Shown here piece after piece: positions 62,922-64,000 of a DNA stretch of 64,000 nt (its first letter is position 1; every line of letters begins with the position of its first letter). The stretch comes from an uncultured Gammaproteobacteria bacterium (lineage in GTDB: Bacteria > Pseudomonadota > Gammaproteobacteria > Eutrophobiales > Eutrophobiaceae), in NCBI GenBank assembly GCA_943788815.1, contig CALSRS010000001.1, positions 1,425,501 to 1,489,500 on the forward strand, read 5' to 3'. A model generated the notes under the pieces. That model saw only the letters and a list, made by a program, of their open reading frames with translations. It had not been told where the DNA came from and did no database searches. Both the position numbers and the translations under genes were made by a program.

Positions 62922-64000
62922 TTATTCTAAAAAATACCCACCTTTAATTGCATCGTCCCATTGCAAAAATACTGCGGGTCCAACACCAAATGGGACACCT
63001 TCCACGTGTTCTCCACTCATATAACCATGGGTACCTAGATCAAACTGCGTGAGTGAGACCTTGGGTGCCGGTTGCATCTTTTTAAACATGGGAATTACGA
63101 CTTCTTCGTAGACTTCTCTGCTGTGGTCTCGACTATGAGCTGTAATTTGAAACATAACCGTTGGAACCGGTTTTACACCTCTTCCCTTCAACTCCCGAGA
63201 TAATCCGATATAGCGATCAACCAGTTCTTCTGTTTCTTCCTTATCGAGATTCATGCGCTTTGCTGTCACTGTTGCCGCTTCTCTTAGAGATTCTTCTATT
63301 CCATGAGTAACTACATATTCAGCCTTGAACGAGGCATATCTTTGGGTATCACCCCAATCTTCCAATATCTCCTCCATGATCATGGGTAGTCGCATTAATG
63401 CTTCAGGACCCTCCTGACCTAAAAGCTCAGGACCCTTGTAACGAGCATCGTCACGCCAGCTTCGGATATAGAGTTCATTAAAAGGATCCGAACGTGACGG
63501 TAACAATATCTCTTCGTCTTGTACTCTCGTGAATCCTTCTATCTTACCAAGCTGACCACCCCAGGCTGCCTGAGCTCGATAGATATAACCAAAAGAAGAG
63601 TTTTCGATTGCCAGGATGCCGCGAATATTGGGTACCCGCTGTGACAACATCATGGTGAATGGACCTCCCGTAGAGTGACCATGCACATAAATAGAAAATT
63701 CATCTTCTGGAAAATGTTTCTTCATGGCCTCAATCCCACCCTTTTCAAAGGCCATGGGCCAACCCGCCATTCGATAGTAAAAGTTCGTTCCTGGTTTGGC
63801 ACGGGCGAGCGTACGGATTCCATAACGTGGACGCTGGCCATAATCCTTGACGACCTCATACTGATCCCGGCTAATGGTTTCACCACGAAGCCAGATAGGG
63901 GTGCGTACATCCAATGAGTACTTGTGGTGATCATAAGCTGTGACATTACGCCCAGGCCACACTCGGTCTGGGGTATGAAAAGCATGCCGACCGGGGTAAC
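62922..64000 (-). CDS. Exported alpha/beta hydrolase 2, 5' end cut by window edge
   Basis: The frame continues beyond the internal start at 63962 to the window end (YPGRHAFHTPDRVWPGRN), aligning with SYPGRYNLQSTDGNWPGD of the hydrolase at 53348, so the N-terminus lies outside. The nucleophile motif HGHSTGGPF is intact, and the C-terminal GTHGYMSGEH supplies the probable His. Similarity to 53348-54781 is collinear: RTPIW, YEVV.D, FYYRMAGWP and VPNIRG. It forms the second hydrolase/amidohydrolase pair. Substrate unknown. Confidence 0.85.
   Translation of the reverse strand, partial: YPGRHAFHTPDRVWPGRNVTAYDHHKYSLDVRTPIWLRGETISRDQYEVVKDYGQRPRYGIRTLARAKPGTNFYYRMAGWPMAFEKGGIEAMKKHFPEDEFSIYVHGHSTGGPFTMMLSQRVPNIRGILAIENSSFGYIYRAQAAWGGQLGKIEGFTRVQDEEILLPSRSDPFNELYIRSWRDDARYKGPELLGQEGPEALMRLPMIMEEILEDWGDTQRYASFKAEYVVTHGIEESLREAATVTAKRMNLDKEETEELVDRYIGLSRELKGRGVKPVPTVMFQITAHSRDHSREVYEEVVIPMFKKMQPAPKVSLTQFDLGTHGYMSGEHVEGVPFGVGPAVFLQWDDAIKGGYFLE

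Overview
The window looks like a catabolic region from a heterotrophic, probably aquatic, gammaproteobacterium. This is inferred from the large TonB-dependent receptors, periplasmic hydrolases, tripartite tricarboxylate transporters (TTT), PQQ dehydrogenase and many short palindromic repeats of proteobacterial type. No rRNA, tRNA, transposase, integrase or CRISPR array was seen, and no recognisable transcriptional regulator. Both window edges cut a gene: a TonB receptor at the left and an alpha/beta hydrolase at the right.

Layout. 1-2788: TonB receptor. 3153-11640 (cassette A): ornithine-cyclodeaminase-like (OCD-like) dehydrogenase, a small membrane methyltransferase, an EutA-family reactivase, a second OCD-like gene, then TctC-TctA-TctB. 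11743-19446: a parvulin isomerase and two copies of an amidohydrolase split into two overlapping genes, on either side of a secreted alpha/beta hydrolase. One copy has an in-frame stop. 19691-28633 (cassette B): one eight-gene minus-strand operon, tctA-tctB-eutA-cupin-tctC-OCD-dihydroxyphthalate-decarboxylase-like-EamA exporter. 28865-31626: an asparaginase homologue and a homocitrate-synthase-like enzyme. 31871-41991: second TonB receptor, a Tat-exported thiamine-diphosphate enzyme with a small cytochrome c, a class II aldolase, a flavin monooxygenase and a cupin. 42250-51114: PQQ dehydrogenase, exported cupin, and a six-gene operon resembling mxaKLRSAC (methanol dehydrogenase maturation). 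51419-64000: three exported YtcJ-type amidohydrolases interleaved with alpha/beta hydrolases, an orphan substrate-binding protein, a HupE-like membrane protein and small hypothetical proteins.

How it may work together (inference). Receptors bring a ligand across the outer membrane. Periplasmic amidohydrolases, alpha/beta hydrolases, PQQ dehydrogenase and the ThDP enzyme/cytochrome pair may trim it. TTT systems import carboxylate products, which are processed by the OCD-like, cupin, flavin monooxygenase, aldolase and HMGL-type enzymes. The most unusual point is that two independent cassettes combine an EutA-type reactivase, an OCD-like dehydrogenase and a TTT transporter, yet no ethanolamine ammonia-lyase genes are present. 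This is the best candidate for an undescribed system. The second candidate is the conserved two-gene split amidohydrolase.

Intergenic DNA is rich in repeats: a 7-bp tandem array, a family of palindromes with constant flanks and variable stems, a 175-bp tandem duplication and GTGAGGAGTGA-type motifs.
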